This document shows, one piece after another, positions 36,992 to 48,693 of a DNA stretch of 64,000 bases; positions within the stretch are counted from its first letter, which is position 1, and every line of letters starts with the position of its first letter. The position numbers and the translations under genes were made by a program. Origin of the DNA: Plantago elongata (lineage: Eukaryota; Streptophyta; Magnoliopsida; Lamiales; Plantaginaceae); the NCBI GenBank assembly GCA_036897095.1, contig JAYMSP010000027.1:51012-115011 (forward strand). The letters run 5' to 3'. The notes beneath the pieces are model-generated. The model made no database searches. It was not told the origin of the DNA and worked only from the letters and a program-made list of their open reading frames with translations.

Positions 36992-37626
36992 CGTGTGATT
37001 CCTTCTTCTGCACCACTTTTTGCTTGATTTGAAGTGCCTTTTTCACTTTTTAACTTGTAAGAATTAAATCCTGTCACTTCTGTTATAGTTACTGTGATAT
37101 GAGATGAATGTTATCGTCCTCCTCTGTCTTTTGGAAATTGCTAGCCGTTTCTTTAGGTGTAACTGATGTGCTCTATAAGGTACAGAACTACAGAAGTTTA
37201 CCAGAACAATCAAGATTCTAATATTAAGAAATTTCATTGCCGGTTCTGTGCGTATCTATTAGGTACTAGCATTGATTAGTTGTCGATGATGCACTACAAG
37301 AACAGTACAGCATCAAGAATTCTCCATAAACTTCCTCTGTTAATTTTTTAGCCACACAATCAATAGCACTCAGACATCCCATCCAACAATACCAACAAAT
37401 ATTGGGATCAGCCTCATTACATGTGGCGTGAAACTAATGGCTACTTAAGACGCCTCCACTCCATGTCAGCAGCCCTCCCAAAACCAACAGCACTTTACAA
37501 CCACTGGATCAAAGTAAGCTAAGATATGAACTAGAAATCTCTTCATAACAATTCTTGACAACCCATTGCTGTTAGAGCTTAGCTGCAGATAACTGTCTAG
37601 ACAAAGAGAGGTCTGAAGGTAATGCA
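36992..37626. other. Intergenic: GH18 3' flank and TROL promoter
   Basis: About 630 bp between the GH18 stop and the TROL ATG, same strand. No exon or repeat was recognised. Confidence 0.5.
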
Positions 37627-40600
37627 ATGGAGGCCCTTAATGCAGTTGGCTTGAATCCACTTTCTGTTCTTGCTAAAAGAACAGAAACCAAGAAGAAGCT
37701 ATCTCTGGCCACCATTTTTCCTTTCAAGAATCAATCTTTTCCAGATTTGTCGGTATCAAAAACAATTCAGGGTAGTTTAGTGCTCTTATCTTCAGTGGTC
37801 AATGCTGAATATGCTAAAGCACTGACATATGAAGAAGCTCTGCGGCAATCAACCACCAGAGGCAGCTCAGACATTGATGTTAGTGGTGCTCTTGATGGTC
37901 TTGTCAGCTTTGTGGCAGAAAATCCCTTGATTTTAGGCGGTGGGGCGATTGTTTTGGTGGTTCCACTGGTGGTTTCTCAGCTACTGAGCAAGCCTAAGCC
38001 ATGGGGAGTGGCAAGTGCAAAGGTTGCTTATGGGAAGTTGGGTGATGATGCCGATGCTCAATTGCTTGATATACGGGCCGCATCGGATATCAAGCAAGTA
38101 GGGAGCCCGAATATTGGGGGACTGAAGAAGAAGCCGGTTACGGTTGTGTATAAAGGTGAGGACAAGCCAGGGTTCTTGAGCAAGTTGTCCTTGAAATTTA
38201 AGGAACCGGAAAACACCACATTGTTCATATTGGACAAGTAAGACTTTGAACTTTCTCCCTCTACTCACTTTGGTTAATTTTTTTGATAGTTAATATGTTA
38301 GTTTTAAGAGTGAGAAGGTATCTTCTAGTCTAGCTTGGTTATAGCTAATTTGCTAACTGTATTGAGAGTGTTGCTGATATAAGGCCTTTAGGCAATCACT
38401 TGAGATCTAAATCATAATGGAGAATTCATAGACGTTGCACAAGTTAGTTCTGTTTCCTGGAAATGTACCAAAGTTTCTTAGATATTCTGGTTGTTTTGCT
38501 TTTACAATAGGAGTTGATCCTCATCCAATATGCACTAAGGAAAAGAATGAGGGATGATTTCCAATTGCCATAACTATGAGTTGATGTGCGCATAGCTCAC
38601 CAACTCTCACATTTAACTCTTATTATCTCAACTTTTAATTCGGCATCAAACTAAATACCTGATCCACATCAGCTGTGCATTATGGAATAGTAATTAGGCA
38701 ATCATTTCCTACCACAGATAGGTGACCATGATTATGTCACACTTCTGCACGGATGAATCTTTCCTATTCTGCTGCCAGTTTACTTCAGATAGTTATGTGC
38801 CTAGTTGAGATAGCTGTCAGTGAATTTGGAACTGGGTAGTTATGTGCCAGTACAATTATTTCGAAGAATAGTGATTGGAGTTGAATACAACATCATTGAG
38901 GAGCTTGCTTTAGCATACAGTAGTCCTGCACGTATTTTTGAATGGCATTAGAATCAAAAAAGATGCAGGCAAATTCACCAACTTTTTGAATAGAAAGAAT
39001 GACCTGGGCAAGTTTATTTATGATTCTAAATTGGGCGGATGTAATGTTTAACAGATAATGATTTTTAGGCTGATGTTTGCATGGATGTTAAATTTCCAGA
39101 GTCTGATTTCACTTATATTGTGTTCCTGCTTTACCGTCACCGATTCACCACAGAGTCTTATGTTTCTAAATTGTGGTGAAGCCAGATTTGACGGGAACTC
39201 TGAACTTGTAGCTGAGCTAGTAACTGCGAACGGCTTCAAAGCTGCTTATGCAATCAAAGATGGCGCAGAAGGACCAAAAGGCTGGATGGTAGCTACACTT
39301 TATCTGAACTCAACATCTGTTTTCTTAAATCTCTGAATTTAGTAGAGTTTCTTGTGTTAAATCTATGCACTAATAGCTCGAAATTATGCAGAGCAGTGGC
39401 CTTCCTTGGATAGCTCCAAAGAAGTCATTTAGCCTTGATCTCGGCAATTTGACTGATGCAGTCGGGGTAATTATTGCAGCTATACATATATATATCACCT
39501 CTGCTGGATCCCTTCAGCAAATTGTCAAAGAAATACTTACATTATTAACACAGTACAAACTGGGCTCAATTTGCAGGAGGCTTCTGAGATTCTGCCACTA
39601 ACGCTAGGCTTTGCAGCGGCTGCTGGCCTTGGATTGTTGGCTTTTACAGAAGTTAGTCATCTACGTAGTCGATATCTCTGTAGTACTATAATATTTTGTG
39701 CTTCTAACCTTTTCAATTGATTTTCAGGTTGAAACAGTCCTCCAAGTGTTGGGTTCAGCTGCTCTTGTTCAGTTTATTGGCAAGAAACTGCTATATGCTG
39801 AGGTTTGTTACTTTCCATTATCTTTTGCTATAGCCATTCTCTTGGTTGGTTTAGTGTGTTTGACATCATGACTCAAACAAGTCTATCTAAATTTCACTCA
39901 CAGGATAGAAAGCAAACCTTCAAGGAACTTGATGAGGTCTTAAACACCAAAGTTGCCGCAAAGGAGCTAGTGGGTGATATACAGGTAATATGGCAACAAC
40001 ATTCTATAGAAGTCCTTGTTCATTGCTTCAACTTTCTTGCGTGTTTGTCCGTGAATCTTATTCGACTTTTTTGGTTTTTTCTCAGCAAATTGGAAAGGCT
40101 CTTCTTCCATTGCCTAGTACTGGCAAGGCCTTACCTGCTCCAGCAGAAACAACCCCTCCCCCGGCTGAAAGTACAGTCCAGAAAGTTGAAGCAGTCCAGA
40201 AACCCGAGCCTATTCCTGAGCCAAAAGTTGACGCAATCCAGGCAATCGAGTCTATTCCTGAGCCAAAAGTTGAACCAGTCCAGGCAATCGAGTCTATTCC
40301 TGAGCCAAAAGTTGAAGCAGTCCCCGAACCAGCTCCACCAGTCAATTCTGTTCCCAAAGAAGAAGAAAAACTACCTGTTCTCCCAAGGCCACTTTCACCA
40401 TATCCCATGGTAAGTTACTTTTCTCAGCCAATGCTTTTAACACCAAGTCGCTCCAGCATCTTTTGCACACAATCTATGTGTTTTGTAGCAACAACAGTTC
40501 AAAATGTATTCAACATCATTACACACTAGTTCTGCCATCTTAATATATCTTCTCTGACTAGTGTGGTCACATATATAATTGACCCTGTTTTTTCTTTACT

Positions 40601-40656
40601 TGATGCAGTATCCGGACTTCAAGCCTCCATCTTCACCGATACCATCAAGGCCCTAG
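37627..40656 (+). CDS. TROL: Thylakoid rhodanese-like protein TROL (rhodanese-like protein 4)
   Basis: There are eight exons: 37627-38237, 39186-39288, 39392-39466, 39577-39651, 39728-39802, 39904-39984, 40086-40409 and 40609-40656. All are in frame, giving 463 residues. A plastid transit peptide precedes a lumen-targeting-like hydrophobic region (residues 48-60). The first membrane span is near 98-120 ([20 protein letters not shown]), then comes a rhodanese-like domain (about 130-250). At the active-site loop LDKFDGNSE has Asp where active enzymes have Cys, so it is non-catalytic. Further hydrophobic spans follow ([31 protein letters not shown]). A Pro/Glu-rich hinge has three 14-residue repeats ([14 protein letters not shown]). 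The C-terminus, [15 protein letters not shown], is the FNR-binding ITEP-type motif shared with Tic62. The known role is tethering ferredoxin-NADP reductase to thylakoids. Confidence 0.95.
40218..40325 (+). repeat. In-frame 42-bp tandem repeat in the TROL hinge
   Basis: GAGCCAAAAGTTG begins at 40218, 40260 and 40302, an exact 42-bp period. Each unit encodes 14 residues beginning EPKV; the third is partial. The repeat lengthens the Pro/Glu-rich linker before the FNR-binding motif. Confidence 0.9.
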
Positions 40657-42361
40657 AATGGTAATAGCCAACATCTACGCCTATGGAAAAAGCTGCTTCT
40701 CCCTGGAAGAAAAGCTTCATTAGTTTTGAGTCGTCCTATGATCCTCTCTGAATCTGAGGTTTGCGAGACTACATAACTATAAGTCGGAATTACCTTTATC
40801 TTGTGCATAGATGCTACTCAGAATAATGCATTCTTGAGGTTCAGTGTCTCAGTTTTTTCTGTGTTTGGCATATGTACTTGAGTACTTGTGAATACTACAT
40901 TAGCCATATATATCAATTTGGTATGTAGTTCTTAATGTGACATGTTTCATTTGGAGTCTTCAGTGCAGATACCACATTTTATGATTCCTTACTGTCCTAG
41001 CTGCAAAACGCTATAGCACACGACATTAATCACACAGAACTACTTCCTTGTGTGTTACGCTATGCTAGCCGGGCTTAAACAAGTGCATTTTTTTCCGAGT
41101 AAGTAAGAAAGATGTGCGATCCTCATCAAGCCGTCGATTTATAGTAAAGTTTGCTGGTAAAGGACTAAAGTTAGAGAGTAGAGACTATCAGCTGAGTATC
41201 AACACACAGGCACAGGACAGGTAGATATCTATCTACCTTTCTGGTATTAAACTAACCAGAATGTCCAAAAGCTACCAGACATTCTAGTCCTAATATTCAT
41301 TGATTAGCTAGTATCAGATGCAACTGGCTGGTCCCTTTAGGCATTCATTCCTTCTTCAACCACTAATATCTTTTCATTTCTCCCCATATATGCATTATTG
41401 ACATGCCGACAATATTTTTAGTGTAACCATGACTCACAAGTGCATGCTAACAAACACAATGCATCATTTGGCACCAACCGATATATTCACAGTACATTAG
41501 ACGAACTCGTCGAAACCCCAAAGTCCCAAGTGGCCACTTGACGATCTTGAACTCGAGTACTCGACATATATGTTGGATAACATGCTCTCTTGACAAGTCC
41601 TCGGATAGGATAACCAACATCCAGCTACTATCTTGTAAAGTGATACTGAACTACTGGTCATGAGTCAATCTCTTTTCTTTGTATTGTTTTATTAACTCTC
41701 CTACTTGTTCTCCTGGTTTCATCCTATCACATAAGATACTGCTGGATAGAGTGGATATGAATAACGTCTCTTTCCACACAATAACGTAGGTTAGAAATGG
41801 ACCCATAGACTTATTCTTTTATCAATAATCATAATAATTACTACTATCATTATTGAGCCATGTGAATATCAAATTCCTATTCCATGTTACATTAAGACCT
41901 GCCTCATCCGAATGTCTTTTTTTTATATCCTAAATCTTGCGGCTTTATACAAACAAAAACCACCTATCAGACACGTATTTGTTTGTATTAATTCATGATA
42001 TCCACCTCAGATTTTGCTCACATAATCAATTCTAGTGGTTAGCTAGTCCTTTTCAAGAACAGTGAACCCAATCAGATCAGCACAAAAACACAGACAAACT
42101 CATAACACCATTCAATCTTCCAACTCTAATCAGGATTAGTCGTATGTAGCAGATAGCATACGAACCTAAAGATACAAGAGTAGCAAAGATCATGGAGAAT
42201 AGTACTGATTTAATCCAAGGATTGGGATTGTGAACAACAATTGGTCAAATCAACCATGCAATTTTCTTGGTAGGACCATCCATCAGTTCTCCTCCTCTTC
42301 TTCTCCTTCACCTTGTTTACATATCTTAATTTTTTTTATCCTTTTCTATTCTTGATGGAAT
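40657..42361. other. TROL 3' flank and R3 MYB upstream region
   Basis: No exon was recognised over 1.7 kb. The proximal part is TROL 3' UTR; the rest is upstream regulatory DNA of the R3 MYB gene, AT-rich and without a recognised transposon. Confidence 0.45.
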
Positions 42362-42375
42362 CTATCTATAAAGGC
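42362..42375 (+). promoter_or_regulatory. Probable TATA box of the R3 MYB gene
   Basis: CTATCTATAAAGGC lies about 110 bp before the chosen ATG. A start of transcription near 42395-42400 would fit its position. It would place an in-frame ATG at 42387 upstream of, or at, the mRNA 5' end. Confidence 0.45.
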
Positions 42376-42479
42376 TCCTATATATAATGGTTGAGTCTTT
42401 ATTTGCCCCTTCAGATTGCTGCAGGCCTCTAATAATTCATACCTTTAACAATATCTTCAATAACAGTTCACTCCAAACA

Positions 42480-43790
42480 ATGGAAGTTTGTACACAAAAG
42501 CAGCATGTCAAGAATCAGAAGTGCAACTGCCTTGAAGGTCAGTTATGTTCACCATCATCTTTCTTCACTTTGTCAGAAACTACTTATGTGAATGTTTTTT
42601 GATATCTTATCTTCTCTGTGACCTGTTTGGTACAGAAGTGAGCAGTATTGAATGGGAAGTAGTAAAAATGACTGATCAAGAACAAGACATCATTTACAGA
42701 ATGCACAAACTTGTTGGAGACAAGTAAGACTTCATATATGCACTTCTCTGTTCTTTTAGAGCTCTGTTCAAGAAGTTCACTGGGGGACCTAGAAACATAT
42801 AATTTGTGGAGAAATTATACTTGGAAGTTAGAAGTACAAAACGTACTCTGTTCTTCCTAAATTTCTTTTGCATTGCATTAGAAACTTCATAAACTACTTA
42901 AAAAAGTAACTTTTATCTCACTTTTTAATCATTTTATTTTCTACTTTATTCATTTTCGCTTCCTTTTCCACCCATTTACAAATTTATCGATATTTACTAC
43001 TAATAAATTTATTAATTTTCTTTAATTATAATAAAGTAATCTTTAAAAAGTTATTAAATGAACAGAGCAGATATCTCTTAGACTTAACGGGTTTTCTCAC
43101 ACATATGCTGCTAGTATTTCCCCTGGAAGACTGCCACTCTTAAGGTCCACCTCCACCCTGATATTCTCTTAGACTCATTATTAAGCTTTATCTATTTAAG
43201 TTAATGTTTTGAGCATAAATTCTAAAATTAGTAATATCTAACTTTCAAGTGTTTCTAAATCTGGAGAACCTCTAATAACTGGGGCCCGCAACAATGAATC
43301 AACTACCAAAATATCTCAGAACTACATTAATAAACTTACTTTCTCCAGATACCAGACCTATAGCACACTTTATCAGACTGTATTTAAGACAATTTAGACG
43401 ATCTTATATGAATATTTGACCAATATAAGTATGTTACGTGAACGTCAGAAGTTGATAAAAACCAGATTACTTGTAACTTGTCAATTTTAGTTAGTTTATT
43501 GGGTGCGAGCTAACTACTCGATTACTAGCTAGTTACTCTGAAATTAGTTATGCTTTGTGTAAAATCTTTTCTAGGACTATTGGAAGAACTCTCAAGTCTC
43601 AACAATTAGTGATCATTTTGTTCCAGATACATAGTTGTAACAAGTGAACAAATGTTTCAGGTGGCAACTGATAGCTGGAAGGGTTCCTGGTAAAAAAGCA
43701 GAGGAGATTGAAAGATTCTGGCTGATGAGAAACAGTGACAGTTCTAAGGCAAAGAAGGAAAAAAAGTGTGTTAAGTCAATTAGGATATGA
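42480..43790 (+). CDS. ETC3: Single-repeat R3 MYB, CPC/TRY/ETC family
   Basis: There are three exons, 42480-42537, 42636-42723 and 43661-43790, in frame, giving 91 residues. After a short polar N-terminus comes one R3-type MYB repeat (EWEVVKMTDQEQDIIYRMHK through VPGKKAEEIERFWLM), with no activation domain. The bHLH-contact motif ([DE]Lx2[RK]x3Lx6Lx3R) is present as D-I-x2-R-x3-L-x6-L-x3-R, with Ile for the first Leu. Intron positions match the CPC family pattern as I recall it. Such proteins compete with R2R3 MYBs for GL3/EGL3-type bHLH partners, repressing trichomes and favouring root hairs, and move between cells. Position next to TROL supports orthology to Arabidopsis ETC3/CPL3 (At4g01060); the symbol is given on that basis. 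An in-frame ATG at 42387 would add 31 residues but lies too near the TATA box. Confidence 0.92.
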
Positions 43791-44389
43791 CTTCTACAAG
43801 CAAGGCAGTCAATAACATAATTACTAGATTGTTGTAGACTGTTTTATGTACAATATGCATGATGTAAACGTATTGTAGTATATGATTAGTAAGGCTATAG
43901 CCCCTTTAATTCATGGGATGCACTAATTTAGAACAATTTATATTATTAAACTATTCTACAAGCCTTCTGTTAATGACTTCTGTCATATATAGTGCCCTTG
44001 TAAAAGACTAGTGTGACAGAGTATAACTATAACCAAATGAAATGAAATACTAATACAAAGTTGGTGATGGTATTTCAAACGAAAGGATCAACATCACATG
44101 TTTAATCTCACATTTAATCTCAGTGCCTTGGACCCATCCTAAACCAAGACCTTCCAGGCTCTTTTTCATATAAAGAATAACCATATTACAGTCCATCCCA
44201 ATGTTTAGTCTGAACATCCTATGTAGATGGGATTCAACTGTCTCTATCAGGACAAACCTTACAAACATAATCTAAAATAAATAAACAAGATTAACACAAT
44301 CCAGTTCCTCTTGTACATCCCTACATCTTCACAACTCATACACTAACACAACTGCACAAAATTCCACACTCCGCAACGTCAAGTAACAC
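43791..44389. other. Convergent 3' region between R3 MYB and HASTY
   Basis: About 600 bp holding the 3' UTRs of the two convergent genes. No coding exon is visible. Confidence 0.5.
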
Positions 44390-47300
44390 TCACGAAATGA
44401 TGGTAGCCAATCCAACAGTATCCCCTTCCTCGAAGCTGGAGTTGGTTGCTGTACCTGGATTACGGGTCCTTGTAGTGACATTTGTAATTACATTTACACC
44501 CTTCTGATTTGCCAGAGCCTTCAACTTGTCTCCTGTGGCCATTATCAAGAGATTTCTCATATGCATCTTCTGCTCCTTCGGACTACCTGTCTTCGCTATT
44601 GCTTCTTCAAAAGCAAGCAGATCTTGCAGGGTAATGTGTGGCAAGGAGAGCAAAATCTGCCTCGGTGAAGGGTCTCTATTGGAAAGGAAAATGAAGATCT
44701 TACGACAGATCTCAACTAATTCTGCACTGACAACAGCATTTGACTTATGGGTCAAACCTTGGATGACAGCAGAAAACAAATCTCTACATACAAAGTCTCT
44801 AAGCTCCACATTATTGGTTGAAACTTCAAGAGCAATTACAGCTCCACAGAATGAGATAACTTTAGGCATAGCTTCAACATCTGTCCAACTAAAAGCTTCA
44901 ATGCATACTTTCAGGACTGGAACTGCTAGACTTTTGTTATTCAAAAGAAACGCAACCATAGAGTTGCAAGCAAATGTATTTAGTTCTCTCGTCGAGGGAT
45001 CATCCATGTGGCTTATCTGACCAGACTGATCTAATGACGGGAGACCAACATTAAGACCAGAAGCAGCAAGAACCGAGAAAAATAAACAAATTTCACGAGT
45101 TAAATCCCTGAGAAGCTTTTCCTCCATGACTTCCACTTTTAGTTCTGACTCACCAACTATGCCATGCATATCTGGAATATTTGACCTCCCTTCACTCAAA
45201 AGACTAGACCACGATTTGCTAAGAGCCTCACAGGCATGGGTAAGTAATGGGTGCAGGAGTTTCTCCAGCCAATGCTCCCACAAATCTGGGGGACAAAACT
45301 TGACCAGCGGAACCAACACCAAGTGTACAAGCTGCTTTATATGCCTGAACTCCATGTATTGTATGTTCTCCACCAAAGACGTAACTACAGGATAAGGGTC
45401 TACGCATCTGAAAAAGGAATCTGCAAGTGTGGTAGACAACCCTAATATGGTATACCCACTATCTCTTATTCCTCTTAACCAATTGCGCATATCCACTTCA
45501 CTCGATTCTGAAGAAGAGCCATTGTCAGGCTGAGATCCATCATTGAAAGTTAATGAACCCTTGGACCATTTCTTTCCTTCTCCAACTAGACTGGTTATTT
45601 CAGCATCACCCATGGTCATTGCCGCTTTAATTTCACCTGGAAGGCCTTGGGTCACAGATGGACACCAAAGGGAGTGTATCGCACGAAGTAATTTCAAAAG
45701 AGGTGGCAGCATCCAAGAGAGATGGGATGCCATTGGATGCTCAGATGGAGCATATGTGCTGCTTTCCGAACATAAACTGCCTCTCTTAAATCCACTCCTC
45801 TTAAGCGCTTTCTCGAAAAATGTGACAGTGTGGTATACCGACCACCTGAGCTGTGCATCAGCACACAAGCGAACAAGGCAGGCTGGGTCAGATAAGTATG
45901 CTTCTTGCCAACCTGGTTCAATCCATTGTTTGCTCAACGGCTCCAGCAGCCATACCAACGCCTCCTGTTGTTGTTGGGCACCAGCAGCAGATGCCATAAT
46001 AAGAAATGCTTCACCAAGAATGTTTTGCTCTGCACGTAGTAAAACACCCTCCTTCTGCAAATATGTTATCATGCTAGCAATCCCCTTCAAGTGTGGCAAG
46101 AGGCTTGCATTTGCAGCTTTAGAAATTCTAATGAAGGATGTGCATATCTGTAATCTTGCACGACGAGTAGCACTTGTAGAGGGATCCTTAACCATAAAAG
46201 GAAGTGAGGTCAATAGCTCAAACAATTTATTGATTACATTTCCAACAGCATCTGGCCAATGCCTCAGGTAAGGACCCAATGCTTCGAAATAGTGACTAAG
46301 CACTTCAACCAAAAATGGCTCCGTCCATTTCAATGAAAGAAGTTGTTGGAGGAGACCTTCAATTATTTTATCCAGTGAATGCTTAACCTCAATATTAGAA
46401 CTGCCAACTTCAGTAGATCCATCAAAAATAGTGCTGACAACATTTTCTAAAGGCAGATGCATGCTTTCTAATATCCCAACCAAACCTTCGTTAGGTACAG
46501 GCACGAGCAATGCATTCCTTATAATGGATGCAATCCTTTCAGAAACTTGAGTAGCAGCTATGAGGGGTGCGTGAGACGTGAGGAAGCGGATCAACTCCAA
46601 TAGTTGTGAACGGTATTGGCTGAAATCTATTTTGCTGTCAGAACCATAACTCCACAACTCCAAGTTTCCAACAGCTGCTGCAACCCCAGGGTGAAGTTTC
46701 TCTCTCTTCAGCATATGTTTGAAAGATGTGTCCAGTAAAGCACTGCAGATATCATTGTTGATTAGAGACAATATCTTTGTCTTTTCAGCTTGTCCGCTAC
46801 GCAAGTTCAGATCATCAGAAGGATCACGGACTCCAAGACTCTTAGACTTGGACAACAAGTCACGCATCAATGCCAGCCAAAAGAGGAGAGATTGGTAATG
46901 GAGTGCCAGCTTAGGGTGTTGGAAAAAGGCCCGCATCTGTTCAAGATAAAGTGAGAACACTGCACTATCAACAGCAATACATTGCAAATTTGTGGATCCC
47001 AATGACACCAAGCTTTCACATATGTATTCTGCAAACTCGGAATCACGTTTATCCTCGTCAGTAGAAGATCTCAACAAGAAATCTTTGGCAACATTCATTA
47101 AAATTTCAAACACGTTCCTCATTGCAAGGTCAAAGTCAGAGGCAGCATCTTTAGGTCTTTTCCTTGATGATAGGACCTTAAAAAACTCACATGCTGAAAT
47201 GCGAAAATCAGGTGTATTGAGAAAAAAATTGCAACAATTTATAATTCCACTCTCCGCAAGATCAGGTAAAGGGGCCCATTCAGCATATGCATTAACTGCA

Positions 47301-47977
47301 TTGCCAGCAGCTGTAACTGCTGCCGCGTGTTGTTTTGCCACATCCATCTGCTGTCGTCCAGCTTCCATCACTGCAGCTCCATAATGCCTCTCAAGCAAAG
47401 AATATAGCAGACGAAGTATTTCTCGCAAAGACTGCATTAGCCCATGCAATAAGAGCCTGAGTCGATCACCTTCCAGATCCTCATTATGAACAGTAATATC
47501 TTCTGGGAGCCACCTTAGCATCATACAGACCAGCTCTGCTTGTATAGGACCATTGTTTGCTAGAGAGACTATAGATGGGAAAAGATCCTGCCACAGAACT
47601 GGACCTTCTCTCCTAACGATTTCAGCAACAAGAGCAGCTGTCTGACTTTTCAAAGGCCATTGTTCCTGAGGGTTTGCAGCTTCAGACATTATACCAAGAG
47701 CTACATTTGCAAAGTTCTTCCTCTCCTCCAGATTTAACTGGTCCCAACGAACCCTAACCAGATGCTGGAGCATTTTAAGAGCATGTAAGCGGATTTCAGA
47801 AGACCAGTCTCTCTTCACCAAAACAAATGATGTATAAGCCAATACACGTACATCTCCAGCTTTTATAGTTTCTAAGAAGGAGTGAGCGGCTGCACGGGCA
47901 TCTGCAGAAGATGTCCAGTCCAGGGCGGTGGTTATTGCTCCCGCCACATTTACTGCTGTAGCACCAGCGTCTTCCAT
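44390..47977 (-). CDS. HST: HASTY (exportin-5 orthologue), intronless coding region
   Basis: One uninterrupted frame of 1195 residues; the ATG at 47977-47975 begins MEDAGATAVNVAGAI. Arabidopsis HASTY is about 1200 residues, so this is full length. The N-terminal importin-beta/exportin-1-like region reads SSEIRLHALKMLQHLVRVRW, WPLKSQTAALVAEIVRREGP and MLRWLPEDITVHNEDLEGDR, closely matching HASTY; alpha-helical HEAT-type repeats follow to the C-terminus. It belongs to the karyopherin-beta exportin-5 branch, binds Ran-GTP and acts in the nucleus in miRNA biogenesis and movement. A 5' UTR intron is likely at 48693-47990 (donor AAAAG/GTACTT, acceptor TGTAG), with the leader exon near 48694-48760. 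Neighbouring R3 MYB is convergent. A 3.6-kb coding region without introns is unusual beside intron-rich neighbours. Confidence 0.95.
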   Translation of the reverse strand: MEDAGATAVNVAGAITTALDWTSSADARAAAHSFLETIKAGDVRVLAYTSFVLVKRDWSSEIRLHALKMLQHLVRVRWDQLNLEERKNFANVALGIMSEAANPQEQWPLKSQTAALVAEIVRREGPVLWQDLFPSIVSLANNGPIQAELVCMMLRWLPEDITVHNEDLEGDRLRLLLHGLMQSLREILRLLYSLLERHYGAAVMEAGRQQMDVAKQHAAAVTAAGNAVNAYAEWAPLPDLAESGIINCCNFFLNTPDFRISACEFFKVLSSRKRPKDAASDFDLAMRNVFEILMNVAKDFLLRSSTDEDKRDSEFAEYICESLVSLGSTNLQCIAVDSAVFSLYLEQMRAFFQHPKLALHYQSLLFWLALMRDLLSKSKSLGVRDPSDDLNLRSGQAEKTKILSLINNDICSALLDTSFKHMLKREKLHPGVAAAVGNLELWSYGSDSKIDFSQYRSQLLELIRFLTSHAPLIAATQVSERIASIIRNALLVPVPNEGLVGILESMHLPLENVVSTIFDGSTEVGSSNIEVKHSLDKIIEGLLQQLLSLKWTEPFLVEVLSHYFEALGPYLRHWPDAVGNVINKLFELLTSLPFMVKDPSTSATRRARLQICTSFIRISKAANASLLPHLKGIASMITYLQKEGVLLRAEQNILGEAFLIMASAAGAQQQQEALVWLLEPLSKQWIEPGWQEAYLSDPACLVRLCADAQLRWSVYHTVTFFEKALKRSGFKRGSLCSESSTYAPSEHPMASHLSWMLPPLLKLLRAIHSLWCPSVTQGLPGEIKAAMTMGDAEITSLVGEGKKWSKGSLTFNDGSQPDNGSSSESSEVDMRNWLRGIRDSGYTILGLSTTLADSFFRCVDPYPVVTSLVENIQYMEFRHIKQLVHLVLVPLVKFCPPDLWEHWLEKLLHPLLTHACEALSKSWSSLLSEGRSNIPDMHGIVGESELKVEVMEEKLLRDLTREICLFFSVLAASGLNVGLPSLDQSGQISHMDDPSTRELNTFACNSMVAFLLNNKSLAVPVLKVCIEAFSWTDVEAMPKVISFCGAVIALEVSTNNVELRDFVCRDLFSAVIQGLTHKSNAVVSAELVEICRKIFIFLSNRDPSPRQILLSLPHITLQDLLAFEEAIAKTGSPKEQKMHMRNLLIMATGDKLKALANQKGVNVITNVTTRTRNPGTATNSSFEEGDTVGLATIIS

Positions 47978-47989
47978 AATTTGTAGGTT

Positions 47990-48693
47990 CTACACAATGG
48001 AAATATTAGCAATTACACAACCATATGCATAGACAACTAATATGTGTTGTTCATCGCAAAAAAAAAAAACTCTAAACATTAAGGACAGAACAGAGTTTGA
48101 TCACCGCAGTTATCTATCAGATCTCAAACAGATAAACAAAGACCATTTAATTAACTAAGTCGTCCCTCCATACCATAAGCTGAACAAAATAATTAGCAAA
48201 ACAGAGCAACGTCCAAATCCAGTATATCGAAGTTATTACACGAAGGAAATCTTAATATTAACGACTTTAAAGTTTAAACCATCATGATCGTCACCACTAG
48301 CTACCATGTTCTCGAACAGGATAATTCCTAGATACCATTTTAACAAAATATGCATAATGCTGAACAGAAACCGAAGAAAACAAACATACAAATCAGTTTA
48401 AACCGTGCACAAAATCATAACTGATAATCTAACACTCTATACCAGCTGGAAACAAAGGAAACCCTAATGGTGGCACTAATTCACCGTTAAGAAAGACAAT
48501 TAGAAGTAACACCAAACACAAATTTGATATGGAAACACATCGAACAGTTACGGATAAGCAATCGAAAGTATTTAATCAGGAAACAGCATCAATTGAGAAG
48601 CTTAAAGTTGAAAGTAACAAGAGAAATAAAATAAAAAAAAGCAAGTGATCAAATCGAATCAAACCGTGAAGCAAGTAGATGAAACTGAAGTAC
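47990..48693 (-). other. 5' UTR intron of HASTY
   Basis: On the minus strand a GTACTTCAG donor at 48693 and a TGTAG acceptor ending at 47990 bracket a T-rich stretch with no coding potential, 13 bases before the ATG. It is inferred from splice consensus only. Confidence 0.55.

Noticed and set aside
39805-40413. 202-codon frame with repeated LFLSQKL in the TROL region
   Set aside because: It is another frame of the TROL hinge repeat and crosses TROL introns; it only mirrors the 42-bp repeat.
44526-47384. Several plus-strand open frames of 64-242 codons inside HASTY
   Set aside because: They are antisense shadows of the single HASTY coding exon.
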